A DNA stretch of 56,177 bases, from NCBI GenBank assembly GCA_944392125.1, contig CALXVP010000009.1:1-56177 (forward strand), in the 5' to 3' direction. The notes below the pieces were generated by a model. It had not been told where the DNA came from. It saw only the letters and a list, made by a program, of their open reading frames with translations, and ran no database searches. The position numbers and the translations under genes were made by a program. Source of the DNA: an uncultured Alphaproteobacteria bacterium (lineage in GTDB: Bacteria; Pseudomonadota; Alphaproteobacteria; CAAHEQ01; UBA3637). Shown piece after piece: positions 9,439 to 18,413 of this stretch (positions within the stretch are counted from its first letter, which is position 1; each line of letters opens with the position of its first letter).

Positions 9439-9720
9439 ATGTTAATTTGTAAAAATGTTATTGTCAACGGTCGTCGTACCAGTATGCGATTAGACAGGGA
9501 GACGTGGATGTCGTTGGCAGATATTTGTTTGCGGGAGAAAGTGACGATTCACGAACTGTGCTCAAAAATAGATACGATTAAAGGTCGTTCGGGCCTTTCA
9601 TCGGCAACCAGATTGTTTGTTTTAACGTATTTCAGATATATTTTAAGCAAATACGAAAAAGATTCTTTTACATTTCCGCGGGAATACAATCCGGAAGAAA
9701 TTTTCAAGAAAGTTTCATAA
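9439..9720 (+). CDS. Ribbon-helix-helix domain protein
   Basis: A 93-residue protein resembling the RHH_4 (PF13467) group of alphaproteobacteria: an N-terminal strand (NGRRTSMRLD) followed by two helices. Such proteins are small dimeric DNA-binding regulators; the target is unknown. The ATG at 9439 is set by AAAGGAG at 9427-9433. The palindromic bases GTTA-AATA-TAAC at 9397-9408 just upstream could be a self-regulatory site, but this is weak. The gene ends in a strong terminator and is monocistronic. Confidence 0.8.
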   Translation: MLICKNVIVNGRRTSMRLDRETWMSLADICLREKVTIHELCSKIDTIKGRSGLSSATRLFVLTYFRYILSKYEKDSFTFPREYNPEEIFKKVS

Positions 9721-9742
9721 ACACCTTTTATTTGTTCTGCCA

Positions 9743-9775
9743 AGTGTCTGCCGGTTTAATCGGCAGACACTTTTT
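9743..9775 (+). terminator. Rho-independent terminator of the ribbon-helix-helix gene
   Basis: An 11-bp perfect stem (AGTGTCTGCCG with CGGCAGACACT), a 7-base loop, then TTTTT. It separates the gene from the convergent MerR-family gene. Confidence 0.92.
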
Positions 9776-9876
9776 AATTTATGATAATACCTGTGCTCGG
9801 CACATATTTTTATGCGAACGGTATACCCCACCCGCAGGCATCTCTGCTTATGTCAAATACGGAAATGCGGGGGATG

Positions 9877-10290
9877 TTATTTTAATTTGGTTAAAAACTG
9901 CGGGCAACTTTTTGCTTTTTCCAAACTGCCGAGCCGAACGGCCTCTTCATACAGTTCAAATTTATGATTGATTCGTTCTAAATTTTTCCGCATTTGCGTC
10001 AAGCGATTTTTAACGTTTATGCGATGTTCTTTAAACATATTTAAGCGTTGAGAAAGCGTTGAATCACCGGCGATAAACCAATCAATATATTGTTTAATTC
10101 CTTTTAAAGGCATACCGGTGCTTTTCAAGCACTCAATAAGCCCGATCCAGGCAATATCATTATCGGTATAAATCCGTAATCCTGATTTTGTTTTGCGCAC
10201 GAAAGGCAATAAACCCTCTTTTTCGTAATAACGCAAGGTATAAGGCGTCAATTTCGTGATTTTGGCAGTTTCACTGATTGAATAGTTCAT
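9877..10290 (-). CDS. MerR-family transcriptional regulator
   Basis: A 137-residue MerR protein. The N-terminal winged helix-turn-helix (YSISETAKITKLTPYTLRYY and following) is clear, followed by a long coiled-coil dimerisation helix (about residues 80-120). No cysteine set typical of mercury, copper or redox sensors is visible; the tail has a single Cys, so the effector is unknown. The overall form resembles the aldehyde-responsive and amino-group regulator subset of the family. The ATG at 10290 follows GGAGGAGA. It is divergent from ndk and may act on that intergenic region or elsewhere. Confidence 0.88.
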   Translation of the reverse strand: MNYSISETAKITKLTPYTLRYYEKEGLLPFVRKTKSGLRIYTDNDIAWIGLIECLKSTGMPLKGIKQYIDWFIAGDSTLSQRLNMFKEHRINVKNRLTQMRKNLERINHKFELYEEAVRLGSLEKAKSCPQFLTKLK

Positions 10291-10413
10291 TTTCTCCTCC
10301 GAGTGTATTAAGTGAATCATATTTTTGGCGGTGTGTCAATAAGATTTGACTATGACGGAATAGAGCGGACAATTTTTTGTTTTGCAGGAATTCATTTTTT
10401 TTCAAAATCGTTC

Positions 10414-10443
10414 TTGACAAAGATAAATGTGCCGTGATACTTT
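10414..10443 (+). promoter_or_regulatory. Predicted ndk promoter
   Basis: Consensus -35 TTGACA, 18-bp spacer, -10 TACTTT, about 45 bases before the ndk ribosome site. Confidence 0.6.
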
Positions 10444-10493
10444 GATGCCGAACATTTTACTTGTTTTAATCGATATATTTAAAGGAGAAAAAA

Positions 10494-10922
10494 ATGGCGA
10501 TTGAAAGAACTTTTTCCATTATCAAACCGGATGCCACAAAAAGAAATTTAACCGGAAAAATCAATGCAATGATTGAAGCGGGCGGTTTAACGATTGTGGC
10601 TCAAAAGCGGGTGAAGATGACACGCGAACAAGCCGAGAAATTTTATGCCGAACATAAAGGGAAACCGTTTTTTGACGGATTGATTGAATTTATGACATCT
10701 AATCCGGTTGTGGTGCAAGTATTGGAAGGCGAAAGTGCCATTGCCGAATATCGTCGCCTGATGGGATCAACCAATCCGGCCGAAGCGGCGGAAGGAACGA
10801 TTCGTGCGAGCGTCGGTGTAGATAAGGGATGCAATTCCGTTCACGGTTCGGATTCGCCGGCATCTGCCACGCGTGAAATCGGTCAATGGTTCAGCGATAA
10901 CGAGATTTTGCCGAATATGTAA
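10494..10922 (+). CDS. ndk: Nucleoside diphosphate kinase
   Basis: Transfers the gamma phosphate between nucleoside triphosphates and diphosphates through a phospho-histidine. It encodes 142 residues, standard length. The active-site motif NSVHGSDS has the catalytic His at residue 117. The nucleotide-binding Lys11 (IIKPDA) and the Kpn loop region are intact. AAAGGAG precedes the ATG. It has its own promoter and terminator. Confidence 0.98.
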   Translation: MAIERTFSIIKPDATKRNLTGKINAMIEAGGLTIVAQKRVKMTREQAEKFYAEHKGKPFFDGLIEFMTSNPVVVQVLEGESAIAEYRRLMGSTNPAEAAEGTIRASVGVDKGCNSVHGSDSPASATREIGQWFSDNEILPNM

Positions 10923-11005
10923 AATAACCGGCATCCTTTCGGGATAACCCGATATGTAGCCGTGAATGAATGCGGGGGATTATGATGCCCCGTCAGTCAG
11001 TTGTA

Positions 11006-11037
11006 AAAAAACCGTGGCGATTTTTCACGGTTTTTTT
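11006..11037 (+). terminator. Rho-independent terminator of ndk
   Basis: Stem AAAAACCGTG with CACGGTTTTT, a 9-base loop and a T-run. It isolates ndk from the downstream dcw operon. Confidence 0.85.
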
Positions 11038-11077
11038 AAATAAAAGAGAATTTGTTTATAAATTCTTAATGAAAGTA

Positions 11078-11086
11078 TGCTACAAT
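11078..11086 (+). promoter_or_regulatory. Possible extended -10 of the dcw operon
   Basis: TGC-TACAAT, an extended -10 pattern, about 30 bases before rsmH. No good -35 is present at 16-18 bp. It is the only promoter-like element between the ndk terminator and the long operon. Confidence 0.4.
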
Positions 11087-11117
11087 GCGGATATACCTGT
11101 GAATTGGAAAATAAAAG

Positions 11118-12068
11118 ATGACAACCGAACCGCCACATATACCCGTTTTGCTCCGCCCGATGCTTGATAATTTAAATTGTCGGGACGGGGGATTGTTTGC
11201 CGACGGGACGTTCGGAGCGGGAGGCTACACACGCGCCATTTTAGAATCGTGCCCCCAAAACAAAGTGATTGCCTTTGACCGTGACCCGACCGTTATGTCT
11301 ACCGTTCGGGAATTTCAAGCCCGATTCGGGGAACGTTTTACTTTTATTCCGCAGTGTTTCGGCACGATTGAAACGGCATTGCAAGCAGTTTGCGATTCGG
11401 TCAAATTAGACGGCTTTGTTTTGGATTTAGGCGTTTCTTCCATGCAAATTGATCAACCCGAACGCGGTTTTTCGTTTCGGTTTGAAGGTCCGTTGGATAT
11501 GCGTATGTCGTGTAACGGAATTCCGGCGGAAGAAATCGTTAATACCTTTTCGGAACAAAAGCTCGCGGATATTCTGTATCGTTACGGCGAAGAAAAATTA
11601 TCGCGCAGAATTGCCAAAGCCATTGTTTCGGCACGGGTTCAAAAGCCGATTAAGACAACGAGCGAACTTGCGGATATTGTGCACCATGTTATGCCGAAAC
11701 CGCGGGACGGTTCGGATAGCGCCATGCGCACGTTTCAGGCCTTGCGCATTTTTGTGAATGATGAATTGGGCGAATTGGAACGGGCATTAGATGCTTCCGT
11801 GCGTGTTTTGAAGCCGAACGGTCGGTTGGTGGTGGTAACGTTCCACTCTTTGGAAGACAGAATCGTTAAAAATTTTATGATTGAGCATTCCTCTTTGCGC
11901 CCGAATGCCAACCGGCATGCTTTTATGCCGGAGGCGGATTTGAAAACGCCAGAATTTGAGGTGATAACGCGAAAACCCATAACGGCAGATGCGCAAGAAT
12001 TAGCCGATAATCCGCGGGCGCATTCCGCTAAATTAAGGTGCGCCGTCAGAAAGGAGAACAGATGCTGA
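11118..12068 (+). CDS. rsmH: 16S rRNA (cytosine-1402-N4)-methyltransferase
   Basis: SAM-dependent enzyme that methylates N4 of C1402 in 16S rRNA (formerly MraW). It encodes 316 residues. The SAM-binding GTFGAGGYT is near residue 30, and the family signatures DLGVSSMQIDQPERGFSF and TFHSLEDRIVK are present in adjoining stretches. The ribosome site is weak (GGAAAA). It is the first gene of the dcw operon; mraZ, which commonly precedes it, is absent. Its stop overlaps the ftsL start by 7 bases. Confidence 0.97.
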   Translation: MTTEPPHIPVLLRPMLDNLNCRDGGLFADGTFGAGGYTRAILESCPQNKVIAFDRDPTVMSTVREFQARFGERFTFIPQCFGTIETALQAVCDSVKLDGFVLDLGVSSMQIDQPERGFSFRFEGPLDMRMSCNGIPAEEIVNTFSEQKLADILYRYGEEKLSRRIAKAIVSARVQKPIKTTSELADIVHHVMPKPRDGSDSAMRTFQALRIFVNDELGELERALDASVRVLKPNGRLVVVTFHSLEDRIVKNFMIEHSSLRPNANRHAFMPEADLKTPEFEVITRKPITADAQELADNPRAHSAKLRCAVRKENRC

Positions 12069-12700
12069 AAATTATTTTGAATGCGTTTTGTTTGATGATT
12101 GCCTTAATTTCGGGAATTTCGCTGTTTGTTTTGAAATATCATGTCAAAGCCGAGGAAGAAAAGTTGCAATCCATTCACCGTGAAATTTTGCAAAATAAAC
12201 GCGCGTTGCACATGTTGGAAGCCGAATGGGCTTATTTAAACGATCCGCAACGATTATTGGCATTAGTTCATTCGCAAACGGATTGGCAAGCGATTGTGTC
12301 GGAGCAAATTGTGGCTTTATCCGACATTCCGATGCGGGAAACGGAAGAAATTAAGGAAGCGGAAATTATCAATACGGAAAAAGAATCATCGGTTGCCTCT
12401 AAACCGACACCGAAGATTCAGAAAGAATTTGTGCCTGTGGCACCGAAACCGAGTGTTGCAAAAAAAACAAACAATGCCTCTGCCTCAAAATCAACGACAG
12501 ATAGTGATGAGAAGCGTCAGAGCGCAACTCAAAAACAGTCGCTTGATTCGCTTGCGCAAAGTGCCAAAGCACTTTCGGGAGGCAGGGTCGAAGAAAACGG
12601 TAAAAAATCGCGCAGTCAGCTGAACGGCACAACGCAAAAAGATTTTGTTTGGTCGCCTCGGAAAAAATCAAATTCAAAACAGCAGGGGAGGCGCTTTTGA
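12062..12700 (+). CDS. ftsL: Cell division protein FtsL
   Basis: A bitopic division protein that, with FtsB and FtsQ, activates FtsW/FtsI. It encodes 212 residues: a short cytoplasmic start, one membrane segment (about residues 4-22), a coiled-coil periplasmic region (about 25-60), then a long low-complexity Lys/Ser/Gln-rich tail, longer than in enterobacterial FtsL (about 120 residues). The start is fixed by AAAGGAG overlapping the rsmH end. Identification rests on topology and position between rsmH and ftsI, since FtsL sequences diverge fast. Confidence 0.88.
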   Translation: MLKIILNAFCLMIALISGISLFVLKYHVKAEEEKLQSIHREILQNKRALHMLEAEWAYLNDPQRLLALVHSQTDWQAIVSEQIVALSDIPMRETEEIKEAEIINTEKESSVASKPTPKIQKEFVPVAPKPSVAKKTNNASASKSTTDSDEKRQSATQKQSLDSLAQSAKALSGGRVEENGKKSRSQLNGTTQKDFVWSPRKKSNSKQQGRRF

Positions 12701-12702
12701 AC

Positions 12703-14451
12703 ATGTTTAAAAAGAAAAAAGAGGGATTTTATTACGTCGGGCAGGAAGTGCCACAAACATCTATGGATAAGTATAAATGTTTGGATGCGGCCACAAGAGG
12801 TGTTTTGGAAAAAGCAGGCGGGCGGATTACTTTTGTTATGTGCGTATTCGGGTTGTGTTTTCTGGCGATTACAATCCGATTGTTTCAGTTGGGTGTGGTT
12901 AATTATCAATCCAGGCAGTTTGTGCCGTCCGTTTTGAAAACGGAAGAAGATTATTCTCGGTATAACATTTTAGATCGTAACGGAATGATATTGGCAACCA
13001 GTGTGCCCACAAAGGATTTATCGGTGAACCCTAAAAAAGTGAAAGAGAAAGACAGAGCAACGGTTGCGCATGAACTTTCAAAAATTTTCCCGGATATTTC
13101 GGAAAAGGATATGCTGAAAAAATTAGAGCCGAACGTTAGTTTCCGCTATATTAAAAGAAATATTACACCGATAGAGCAAAAAGATGTTAATTGGCTCGGA
13201 TACTACTTTTTGCAGGAGACGGACGGCGAAAAACGTGTATACCCGCAAGGGAATTTATTTTCGCATTTGTTGGGTAGCGTGGATATTGATAACAAAGGAA
13301 CGGCGGGATTGGAAAAGGCGTATGACAGCGTGTTGCGAGAAAGAAATTTAACGCTTTCCGTTGATTTGTCCGTTCAAGAAATCGTGCGTAAAATTTTATC
13401 GGAACAGATTGCATATTTTAAAGCAGAGGGCGGGCTCAGTGTTGTGATGGATGTTAATACGGGTGAAGTGTTGGCCAGCGTTTCACTGCCCGACTATAAT
13501 CCCAATTTACCGTTAGCCAAAGAAGATAAAGATAAATTATTTAATAAAGTCACATTGGGGGCGTATGAATTCGGTTCGGTATTTAAGTTATTTAATACGG
13601 CGATGGCATTGGATTCGGGGGTGATTAAACCGACGGACAGCTATGACGCCAGCCAAGCCATACAAATCGGGCGGAAAAGATTTACCGATTACCGCGGACA
13701 GAATCGCCCGTTGCTTGTTCCCGAGATATTGATACATTCCTCCAATTTAGGATCCATTCGGATTGCCATGAAGGCCGGCTATGAGCGTCAACGAGAGTTT
13801 TTGGGGCGTTTAGGCTTTTATAAACCGTTGCCGATTTTATTGCCCGAGCGGACACGGACGCAGTATCCGCGTGCCAAAAAATGGGCAGATATTACGTCGG
13901 CGAACGTTGCGTTCGGGTATGGGATTTCCGTATCGTCATTGCATGTTATCAGCGCCGTATCGGCGTTGGTGAACGGGGGCTATTATCGTGTGCCGACATT
14001 TTTAAAAGACGGCAATAAAGGCAAGCCCGAGTATCAGATTATTTCCGAAAAAACATCGGAAATCATGCGCCACTTGATGTGGGGTGTGATTAACTGGCGG
14101 ATTACGGAAAAAGATTTGGGATACGGATACAATGTCGGCGGTAAAACGGGCACGGCGAATTTGATTCGGAACGGTAAATACGTGGAGGGTTCATCAAGAA
14201 CATCTTTTATCGGCGTATTTCCGATGAATAATCCGAAATATGCCGTTATGGTAACACTTGAAAATCCGAAAAAATTAAAAGAAACATCTTATTTTAATGC
14301 GGCCGGTTGGAATGCAAAACCGACGGGCTTGATGATTATTGAGCAAATTGCACCGTATTTGGGTATTGCCCCCGAAGAGCTATGGGCTCAGCCGGCGTAT
14401 ATGCAACGGGCAATAGAGATATCTTTGGAGGCAAATAAAAGGAAGTGGTAA
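12703..14451 (+). CDS. ftsI: Peptidoglycan transpeptidase FtsI (PBP3)
   Basis: Septal D,D-transpeptidase and partner of FtsW. It encodes 582 residues: one N-terminal membrane segment (about residues 42-62), a PBP dimerisation domain, and a transpeptidase domain with SVFK (Ser292), SSN and KTGT (Lys481), all intact. GGGGAGG lies 11 nt before the ATG at 12703; a TTG at 12697, overlapping the ftsL stop, is better spaced and adds two residues, so the exact start is uncertain. Confidence 0.97.
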   Translation: MFKKKKEGFYYVGQEVPQTSMDKYKCLDAATRGVLEKAGGRITFVMCVFGLCFLAITIRLFQLGVVNYQSRQFVPSVLKTEEDYSRYNILDRNGMILATSVPTKDLSVNPKKVKEKDRATVAHELSKIFPDISEKDMLKKLEPNVSFRYIKRNITPIEQKDVNWLGYYFLQETDGEKRVYPQGNLFSHLLGSVDIDNKGTAGLEKAYDSVLRERNLTLSVDLSVQEIVRKILSEQIAYFKAEGGLSVVMDVNTGEVLASVSLPDYNPNLPLAKEDKDKLFNKVTLGAYEFGSVFKLFNTAMALDSGVIKPTDSYDASQAIQIGRKRFTDYRGQNRPLLVPEILIHSSNLGSIRIAMKAGYERQREFLGRLGFYKPLPILLPERTRTQYPRAKKWADITSANVAFGYGISVSSLHVISAVSALVNGGYYRVPTFLKDGNKGKPEYQIISEKTSEIMRHLMWGVINWRITEKDLGYGYNVGGKTGTANLIRNGKYVEGSSRTSFIGVFPMNNPKYAVMVTLENPKKLKETSYFNAAGWNAKPTGLMIIEQIAPYLGIAPEELWAQPAYMQRAIEISLEANKRKW

Positions 14452-14463
14452 AAGGGTGGTAAA

Positions 14464-17316
14464 ATGGAATTAAAGGCATTATTAGAAGTATTGAATGTTG
14501 CACCGGAATCGGTTATATATCCGCAAGGGAAAACAGCCGAGGATTATCGGCAAACAAACGTAAGCGATATTTGTTTAAATGCAAGCGATGTGAAATCGGG
14601 CGATATTTTCCCCGTAACCCAAGGCAGTAAGTTTGATGGTTTGACTTTTGTGCCCGAAGCGATTCAAAACGGGGCGGTTGCTTTGTTGGCGGATAGAAAA
14701 ATAACGGCGCAAATCCCCGTTATTTGCGTGCCGAATTTGCGAAAAGCCATTGCCGTTGTTGCCGATGCGCTTCATCCGACACCGCAAATGCAAAAATTAG
14801 CCGTAACGGGAACAAACGGGAAAACTTCCGTTGCTTACTTTACGCAACAAATTTTAAATCGCGCCGGGAAAACGGCAGCCAGTTTAGGCACAATCGGCAT
14901 TCAGTCGCCCGTTTATCACCGCGATGGGAAAATGACGACGCCCGATGCCGTTACATTGCATAAATCACTTGAAGAATTAGCGCAACACGGTGTTAAATTT
15001 GTGGCATTGGAGGCATCCAGCCACGGATTGGATCAAGAGCGTGTGGGTGCCATTGAATTTTCGGCAACGGGTTTTACGAATCTCACACGGGATCATTTGG
15101 ATTACCATAAAACAATGGAAGCCTATTTCGCTGCGAAAATGAAGTTGTTTACCGAGCGCACGCGTCAAGACGGTGTGGTGGTTTTAAATGCAGATGTGCC
15201 GGAATTTCAAGAAATGGCAGAAGCCGTTAAGGCCAAAGGAATTCGCATATACTCCTATGGGGCAAACGGAAAAGAACTTAAATTACTCTCACGCATTCCC
15301 GTTGCCGACGGGCAAAATGTTGTGATTGAAGTGATGGGACAGATTTACACCATTCACTTAAATTTATACGGTGATTTTCAGATTATGAATGTTTTATGTG
15401 CCGTCGGGCTGTGTATTGCCGTCGGTCTTTCTGCCGACACCGTGATGCGTATTTTGCCGACATTGAAAGCGCCGGACGGTCGTATGGAGCATGTTGCCAC
15501 CATCAACGGGGCGCCCGTTTTTGTGGACTATGCGCACACGCCCGACGCATTAGAGCGCGTATTGATTTCCTTAAAACCGCATACGCAACGCCATTTGGTT
15601 TGTGTTTTCGGTTGCGGAGGCAATCGGGATACGGGCAAGCGCCCGCAAATGGGGGAAATTGCCGATCGGTTGGCGGACATTGTATATATTACGGACGATA
15701 ATCCGCGGTTGGAAAATGCCGGAGATATTCGGCGCGCGATTAAAGAGGCGTGTCCGAAAGGGGTTGAAATAGACGGGCGCGAAGAAGCCTTGTATGAAGC
15801 CGTGCATATTTTAGAACCGGGCGATGTGTTGGTTGTGTGCGGTAAGGGACACGAAACGGGCCAGACAATCGGCGAAACGGTTTATCGTTTTAATGACAGA
15901 ACGGAAATTTTATCATTGGCAGCAACCATGGAAAAAGAAATTATCTGGAAAAGCACGGAATTGGCGATGGCGCTCAATACAACGGTTTGCCCGTATGTGA
16001 ATGCAACGGGCGTTTCCATTGATACGCGCATGCTGGAATACGGTGATTTATTCATTGCTCTTAAAGGGGAGCGAACCGACGGACACAACTATGTGGCAAC
16101 GGCCATTGATAAAGGGGCATCGGCGTGCATTGTTGACCATTTGGTAGCGCATATTCCGGTGAATAAGCAAATCATTGTGGAAGATACACAGGTGGCGCTT
16201 GAATCATTGGCGCGATTTGCCCGAATGCGCAGTGAAGCCGTTTTTATCGGAATAACAGGCAGTTCGGGGAAAACAACCGGCAAAGAAATGTTGCGCACCG
16301 TTTTGGGTGAGCAAGGGAATGTGTTTGCCACACAGGGGAACTTAAATAATCAAATCGGAGTGCCGTTGATGTTGGCCAGAATGCCCCTGAATACGGAATA
16401 CGCTGTTATAGAAATGGGGATGAATCACTTTGGAGAAATGGCGTTTTTATCGGAAATCGTGCGACCCAATCATACGTTGATTACAACTATCGGCGGTGCC
16501 CATCGGGAGTATTTTAACAGTGATGATGATATTGCCGTTGCCAAAGGAGAAATTTACGAATATGCCGACCAAAGCGGAACAGCCGTTTTAAATAAAGAAA
16601 TTCCGCAATTTCATTATTTGCTCGGCGAGGCGCAAAAAGCGGGTATTCGGCGTATTATGACGTTTGGCGAACGGCGGGGTGCCGATTTTGAATTAACGAA
16701 TTGCACGGTTGATTCGGATAAAACTATTGTTCGGTTTAAGTGGAATGGGTTAAATTATACATTTTATCTTGCCTTTGCCGGACGCCATTTTGCGCTGGAT
16801 GCGTTGGGTGTTTTGGCAATGGTTGATGCGGTGGGTGCCAGCGTGGAACAAGCCATGCGCACGATTGCAACGGCCAAACCGTTGGCCGGGCGGGGTGAAA
16901 CAATTCCCCTTGTTTTACCGAACGGACAGCAAATTACGCTGATTGATGATTCCTATAATGCCAATCCGAAATCCGTATCCGCCTCGTTGGATACCCTGGG
17001 GGCGTATCGGACGGAGCGACGCGTTGCCGTGTTGGGTGATATGTTGGAACTCGGTGAATTTGCGCGGGAGGCCCATACCGGATTAGCATCGGATATTGAA
17101 AAAAATCAAATTGATAAAGTATATGCCGTCGGGCTTGAAATGAAGAATTTATATGATGTATTGCCGGTGGAAAAACAAGGATTTTGGACACAAACGGCAA
17201 CAGAAATGATTCCTGTTTTGAAAAAAGAGTTGCAAACGGGAGATGTGGTTCTCGTGAAGGCATCAAACGGCATGGGAATGAAAAAAATCGTGAGCGCTTT
17301 AAAAGGAGATGAGTAA
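14464..17316 (+). CDS. murE/murF: Fused MurE-MurF peptidoglycan ligase
   Basis: One 950-residue frame containing two complete Mur ligases. Residues 1 to about 488 are MurE: ATP loop GTNGKT at 116-121 and DNPR near 412, the signature for adding meso-diaminopimelate. Residues from about 489 are MurF, which adds D-Ala-D-Ala: ATP loop GSSGKT near 599-604. The fusion joins two consecutive steps of UDP-MurNAc-pentapeptide synthesis. Met489 sits where a separate MurF would start, but no ribosome site precedes it, so one product is expected. The same fusion is known in some other proteobacteria. Its stop overlaps the mraY start (TAATG). Confidence 0.96.
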   Translation: MELKALLEVLNVAPESVIYPQGKTAEDYRQTNVSDICLNASDVKSGDIFPVTQGSKFDGLTFVPEAIQNGAVALLADRKITAQIPVICVPNLRKAIAVVADALHPTPQMQKLAVTGTNGKTSVAYFTQQILNRAGKTAASLGTIGIQSPVYHRDGKMTTPDAVTLHKSLEELAQHGVKFVALEASSHGLDQERVGAIEFSATGFTNLTRDHLDYHKTMEAYFAAKMKLFTERTRQDGVVVLNADVPEFQEMAEAVKAKGIRIYSYGANGKELKLLSRIPVADGQNVVIEVMGQIYTIHLNLYGDFQIMNVLCAVGLCIAVGLSADTVMRILPTLKAPDGRMEHVATINGAPVFVDYAHTPDALERVLISLKPHTQRHLVCVFGCGGNRDTGKRPQMGEIADRLADIVYITDDNPRLENAGDIRRAIKEACPKGVEIDGREEALYEAVHILEPGDVLVVCGKGHETGQTIGETVYRFNDRTEILSLAATMEKEIIWKSTELAMALNTTVCPYVNATGVSIDTRMLEYGDLFIALKGERTDGHNYVATAIDKGASACIVDHLVAHIPVNKQIIVEDTQVALESLARFARMRSEAVFIGITGSSGKTTGKEMLRTVLGEQGNVFATQGNLNNQIGVPLMLARMPLNTEYAVIEMGMNHFGEMAFLSEIVRPNHTLITTIGGAHREYFNSDDDIAVAKGEIYEYADQSGTAVLNKEIPQFHYLLGEAQKAGIRRIMTFGERRGADFELTNCTVDSDKTIVRFKWNGLNYTFYLAFAGRHFALDALGVLAMVDAVGASVEQAMRTIATAKPLAGRGETIPLVLPNGQQITLIDDSYNANPKSVSASLDTLGAYRTERRVAVLGDMLELGEFAREAHTGLASDIEKNQIDKVYAVGLEMKNLYDVLPVEKQGFWTQTATEMIPVLKKELQTGDVVLVKASNGMGMKKIVSALKGDE

Positions 17317-18398
17317 TGCTTTATTGGCTTTCATTATTGTCATCCGACATTAGTTTTTTAAATATCTTTAAGTATCTGACGTTTCGCAGCGGCGGGGCGT
17401 TGGCAACGGCTTTTATTATTATGTTGCTATGCGGTCCGCGGTTTATTGCCTGGTTAAAACGGAAACAAGGCGAGGGTCAACCCATTCGGCGGGAGGGCCC
17501 GCAAACGCATTTGGCGAAAAAAGGAACGCCGTGCATGGGCGGGTTGTTGATTTTGATTGCCGTTTTGATTTCGTCTTTATTATGGGCGCAATTATCAAAT
17601 CCGTATGTATGGGTTTTAATGTTCGTGTTAATCGGATTCGGCTTGGCCGGATTTTTAGATGATTACAAAAAGTTAACGCAACACAGTTCTGCCGGTATTT
17701 CGGGCAAACAAAAACTCGGGCTTCAATTTTTAATCAGTTTAATCACATGCTTATGGCTGATTTGTTTGGAAAAAGGACAAATGGGCACTACCTTGACCAT
17801 TCCGTTTTTCAAAGATGTATTGATTGATTTAAGCTATTTTTATATTCCGTTCGTGTTGCTGGTGATGGTGGGCAGTTCAAATGCCGTTAACTTAACCGAT
17901 GGGTTGGACGGTTTGGTCAGCATGCCCGTGATTACGTGTTGCTTGGTTTTTGCCGTGGTATCATACTTGGTCGGGCGCGTGGATTATACAACATATTTAC
18001 ATATTCACTATGTTCCCGGTGCGGGGGAAATGGCCGTCTTTTGTTGCGCGGTTATCGGGGCGACGCTCGGGTTTTTGTGGTTCAACGCTCATCCGGCACA
18101 AGTGTTTATGGGAGATACGGGTTCGTTAGCTCTCGGCGGTGTGTTGGGGGCGGTATCCGTTGCAACGAAGCAAGAACTTTTATTGGCGATTGCGGGAGGT
18201 GTATTCGTTGTGGAGGCGTTATCCGATATTATTCAGGTCGGGTCTTATAAGTTGCGGGGTAAACGTGTGTTTTTAATGGCGCCGATTCATCACCATTTTG
18301 AGAAAAAAGGATGGAGCGAAACAACGGTTGTCGTGCGGTTTTGGATTGTGGCCATTTTATTGGCACTGCTGGCACTTTCAACGTTGAAAATTCGGTAA
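17316..18398 (+). CDS. mraY: Phospho-N-acetylmuramoyl-pentapeptide transferase
   Basis: Inner-membrane enzyme that moves phospho-MurNAc-pentapeptide onto undecaprenyl phosphate, forming lipid I. It encodes 360 residues with about ten membrane segments. Family motifs include the Asp pair in FLDDYKK, NLTDGLDGL, and the C-terminal APIHHHFEKKGW. GGAG precedes the ATG, which overlaps the previous stop. murD, often next in this cluster, is not here; ftsW follows after 15 bases. Confidence 0.98.
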   Translation: MLYWLSLLSSDISFLNIFKYLTFRSGGALATAFIIMLLCGPRFIAWLKRKQGEGQPIRREGPQTHLAKKGTPCMGGLLILIAVLISSLLWAQLSNPYVWVLMFVLIGFGLAGFLDDYKKLTQHSSAGISGKQKLGLQFLISLITCLWLICLEKGQMGTTLTIPFFKDVLIDLSYFYIPFVLLVMVGSSNAVNLTDGLDGLVSMPVITCCLVFAVVSYLVGRVDYTTYLHIHYVPGAGEMAVFCCAVIGATLGFLWFNAHPAQVFMGDTGSLALGGVLGAVSVATKQELLLAIAGGVFVVEALSDIIQVGSYKLRGKRVFLMAPIHHHFEKKGWSETTVVVRFWIVAILLALLALSTLKIR

Positions 18399-18413
18399 GG
18401 AGCGGGAGGGATA

